From contig JAAAVE010000336.1 of the NCBI GenBank assembly GCA_015679605.1, positions 1 to 22,363 on the forward strand: a DNA stretch of 22,363 bases, given 5' to 3'. Below are positions 20,748 to 22,363 of the stretch, one piece after another. How positions within the stretch are numbered: the stretch's first letter is position 1; each line of letters starts with the position of its first letter. The DNA is from Podila epigama. Taxonomy: Eukaryota > Mortierellomycota > Mortierellomycetes > Mortierellales > Mortierellaceae. A model generated the notes under the pieces. It saw nothing but the letters and a program-made list of their open reading frames with translations. It ran no database searches and was not told the origin of the DNA. Both the position numbers and the translations under genes were made by a program.

Positions 20748-21173
20748 ATGTCCACTCTTGAAGAGAACATTCATAACCTTGCCTGCCATGCATCGTTTGA
20801 GCCAATTGATCCCGCTGAGCGAAATGTGACTCGTGATCTGCCTGATTCAGTGAGCTACTTCTGGCCTGTTGAAGCCAGCGAGTTGGAGCGCCTCCGAACT
20901 GTCTTTGAAGAAGATTCAATTTCTCTGAAAGGTACCTGGGCGTCGCGTCCCCGTACCAACTGTCACAACTGTGGCAAGCGTGAGGAGTTCCTCGATCAGA
21001 TCTATACCGCATCCAAGCAGTCGGCTCATCCTCCTGGCTTCATGAAGGCTGTAGTGACAGGCAAGATCCCAGCCATTGGCGCAGGCACCGAGCACAACAT
21101 GTTCTGTTCTGGTTGCGATACCCAGCTAGAGCACTATCACTGGGACGACCCGCCTAGTATATGGATTGCCTAA
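20748..21173 (+). CDS. Small uncharacterised protein with two CxxC pairs
   Basis: An intronless frame codes 141 residues from MSTLEE to SIWIA. I do not recognise the family. Cys72-x2-Cys75 (within TNCHNCGKREEF) and Cys120-x2-Cys123 (within NMFCSGCDTQLEHYHW) could bind one zinc as a split zinc-ribbon-like site; the 44-residue gap is helix- and loop-like. No signal peptide or membrane segment is visible, and the N-terminus is acidic, so a soluble cytosolic or nuclear protein is likely. The open frame extends upstream to an ATG at 20583, but the TATA box at 20596 and the non-protein-like upstream translation favour 20748. The codon pattern and regular amino-acid composition support a real gene. 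Confidence 0.75.
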   Translation: MSTLEENIHNLACHASFEPIDPAERNVTRDLPDSVSYFWPVEASELERLRTVFEEDSISLKGTWASRPRTNCHNCGKREEFLDQIYTASKQSAHPPGFMKAVVTGKIPAIGAGTEHNMFCSGCDTQLEHYHWDDPPSIWIA

Positions 21174-21318
21174 TACTGGAATGGAAGTTCCATCTCCAAT
21201 TCTCTCGCTGTCCCTTGTCGCACTCTCTTTCTCTTTCTCTTTATCTCCCTCTAACTTTGTGTGTTTTTTACAATGGTTGTTCATTCCTCGTACCACAGAG
21301 TTGTTGGATGCTTTCTAA

Positions 21319-21324
21319 AATAAA
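21319..21324 (+). terminator. Candidate poly(A) signal of the CxxC-protein gene
   Basis: AATAAA lies 146 bases past the stop codon after a CT-rich 3' leader, in an AT-rich setting. It is the best hexamer in the region. No transcript evidence. Confidence 0.4.
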
Positions 21325-21674
21325 GCTTTAAAATCAAATAAGAAACACACATCTTTCATGACTTGTGGAGTGAATTTGAATCCTGTGGAAAGAAAAGTAT
21401 GTTTGGATACCCAAAGTGTTTATACAACAATCGAAAAAGCTCCAGTGATGGTTGATAAACAGGTACACGCACACATGAACGGTAGCGGAAAGTAGTTTTG
21501 GACAGTAGGAAGAGCAGAGAAATATATGCAATTCCGAGAAAATGTAGATTTTTTTTTTTTATTTTTTATTTGGAGGGGTCTTCCCCATTGAATAGTTAGT
21601 GACCTTCTCCAGGTGTGTCCGTTCAACTAAACTAATATATTTGCTATCCTACTATGTTCTTTTTTTGTTTGTTT

Positions 21675-21692
21675 GTGTGTGTGTGTGTGTGT
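21675..21692 (+). repeat. (GT)9 microsatellite
   Basis: Nine uninterrupted GT units, followed after one C by more GT. It lies in intergenic DNA. Simple repeat, probably length-variable. Confidence 0.95.
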
Positions 21693-21969
21693 CTGTGTGT
21701 GGGGTTATTCTACAAGAGGCGATGGTCAGCTTAAATAGACGTCATTGTAGCCCTACTCAACATAGTTGTTGTTTTTTGGGATGTTGTGTACGTAAAAAAA
21801 ATAAAAATAAACATAAAAATTAGTATCTTGGAGATGATCCTGCATGTCGAGTACAAAACAAGTGTGACTTACCCGGAAGACCATATATTTTGCACCGTCT
21901 CCACGACGGTACTCGCTATTGCGATTAATTTTGCGGTGGGGTCCGCTGGAGGTGTGCTGGCCTGCTAAA

Positions 21970-21991
21970 CGTGTTGATCTGACTCAACACG
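21970..21991. repeat. Perfect 8-bp stem with 6-base loop
   Basis: CGTGTTGA at 21970-21977 and TCAACACG at 21984-21991 are exact reverse complements around a six-base loop. No T-run follows and no gene ends beside it. It could be an operator-like palindrome, part of a transcript, or chance. Confidence 0.5.
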
Positions 21992-22253
21992 GCCATGTAT
22001 ATATTGGTAGTCGCATTGTGGTCGCGGTCAACCATAAAATCATTGTCATTATATGCACATATTTGACTTTCGCAGACAAGACTCCGTCGGGTCCTCTTCG
22101 TCTCCTCGCTGCATCGGTTGCAACGGACTGAGGTACGAAATTCGTCCACTTGAAAGACCTTGATTCCGTTCTCTTGTGCCTACGTGCATGTACATCAGGA
22201 AGGAGAACAAGCAAGAATTGTTCGCACTATTGTCATTATCATAATTACGCCCC

Positions 22254-22363
22254 ATGGAGCTATCTCCTTTCCTCATCAAGATCATATTGCTCGATTCTTA
22301 CCCTGTTCACCAACTTGTTGCGAAAGCTATTCGACTTGTCGACCACTCGTCTCAGCCCTTTGA
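22254..22363 (+). CDS. Possible 5' end of a gene cut by the window edge
   Basis: From the ATG at 22254 an open frame runs to the edge, coding MELSPFLIKIILLDSYPVHQ and 16 further residues. The context around the ATG (GCCCCATGG) is good, and the residue mix (hydrophobic helix, then a basic-acidic stretch) looks more protein-like than the other frames there. No family can be named from 36 residues. It could equally be a chance open frame. Confidence 0.35.
   Translation, partial: MELSPFLIKIILLDSYPVHQLVAKAIRLVDHSSQPF

Larger units (their letters stand above)
21174..22253. other. Intergenic stretch; no gene recognised
   Basis: About 1.1 kb with no convincing gene on either strand. AATAAA at 21319-21324 is a candidate poly(A) signal for the upstream gene. 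A dinucleotide run (GT)9 lies at 21675-21692, next to T-rich sequence. Two short perfect stem-loops are at 21894-21910 and 21970-21991. The right end probably includes the promoter of the gene that seems to start at 22254. Confidence 0.45.

Overview
The window looks like nuclear DNA from an early-diverging fungus; Mortierellomycotina or a related Mucoromycota lineage is my best guess. The reasons are short spliceosomal introns (about 85-405 nt) with GTAAGT-type donors and CTAAC/CTGAC-like branch sites, a typical fungal choline/ethanolamine phosphotransferase, and protein-coding genes spaced a few hundred bases apart. The taxonomic call is inference only. I see no mobile element, CRISPR array, tRNA or rRNA. 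All supported genes lie on the + strand.

Layout. (1) 1-1004: no recognisable gene. (2) 1005-1737: two-exon gene for a 185-residue protein with a C-terminal DUF5522 cysteine motif and a basic, possibly mitochondrial, leader. (3) 2014-14948: an eight-exon gene for a giant protein (4,004 residues in my model) that matches SZT2, the scaffold of the KICSTOR complex that anchors GATOR1 to lysosomes in animal amino-acid/TORC1 signalling. This is the main find, because yeasts lack KICSTOR. (4) 15259-16389: three-exon gene for a 298-residue multi-pass membrane protein of the DUF1295/steroid 5-alpha-reductase C-terminal-like family. (5) 16880-19291: eight-exon gene for a 392-residue CDP-alcohol phosphatidyltransferase (Cpt1/Ept1 type) with an intact catalytic motif and a 23-nt microexon. 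(6) 20748-21173: intronless gene for a 141-residue protein with two CxxC pairs, preceded by a TATA box and a perfect inverted repeat. (7) 22254 to the right edge: probable first codons of another gene, cut by the window.

The exon models were built by hand. Each joins in frame, each total is a multiple of three, and joins were chosen by splice consensus and by protein continuity with remembered family members. No alignment or transcript was available.

The genes do not form an obvious pathway. Two act in membranes (the DUF1295 protein and the phospholipid-synthesis enzyme), one is a probable lysosomal/vacuolar nutrient-signalling scaffold (SZT2), and one may be mitochondrial (DUF5522). Co-orientation and short spacing look like ordinary compact fungal gene packing rather than a functional cluster.
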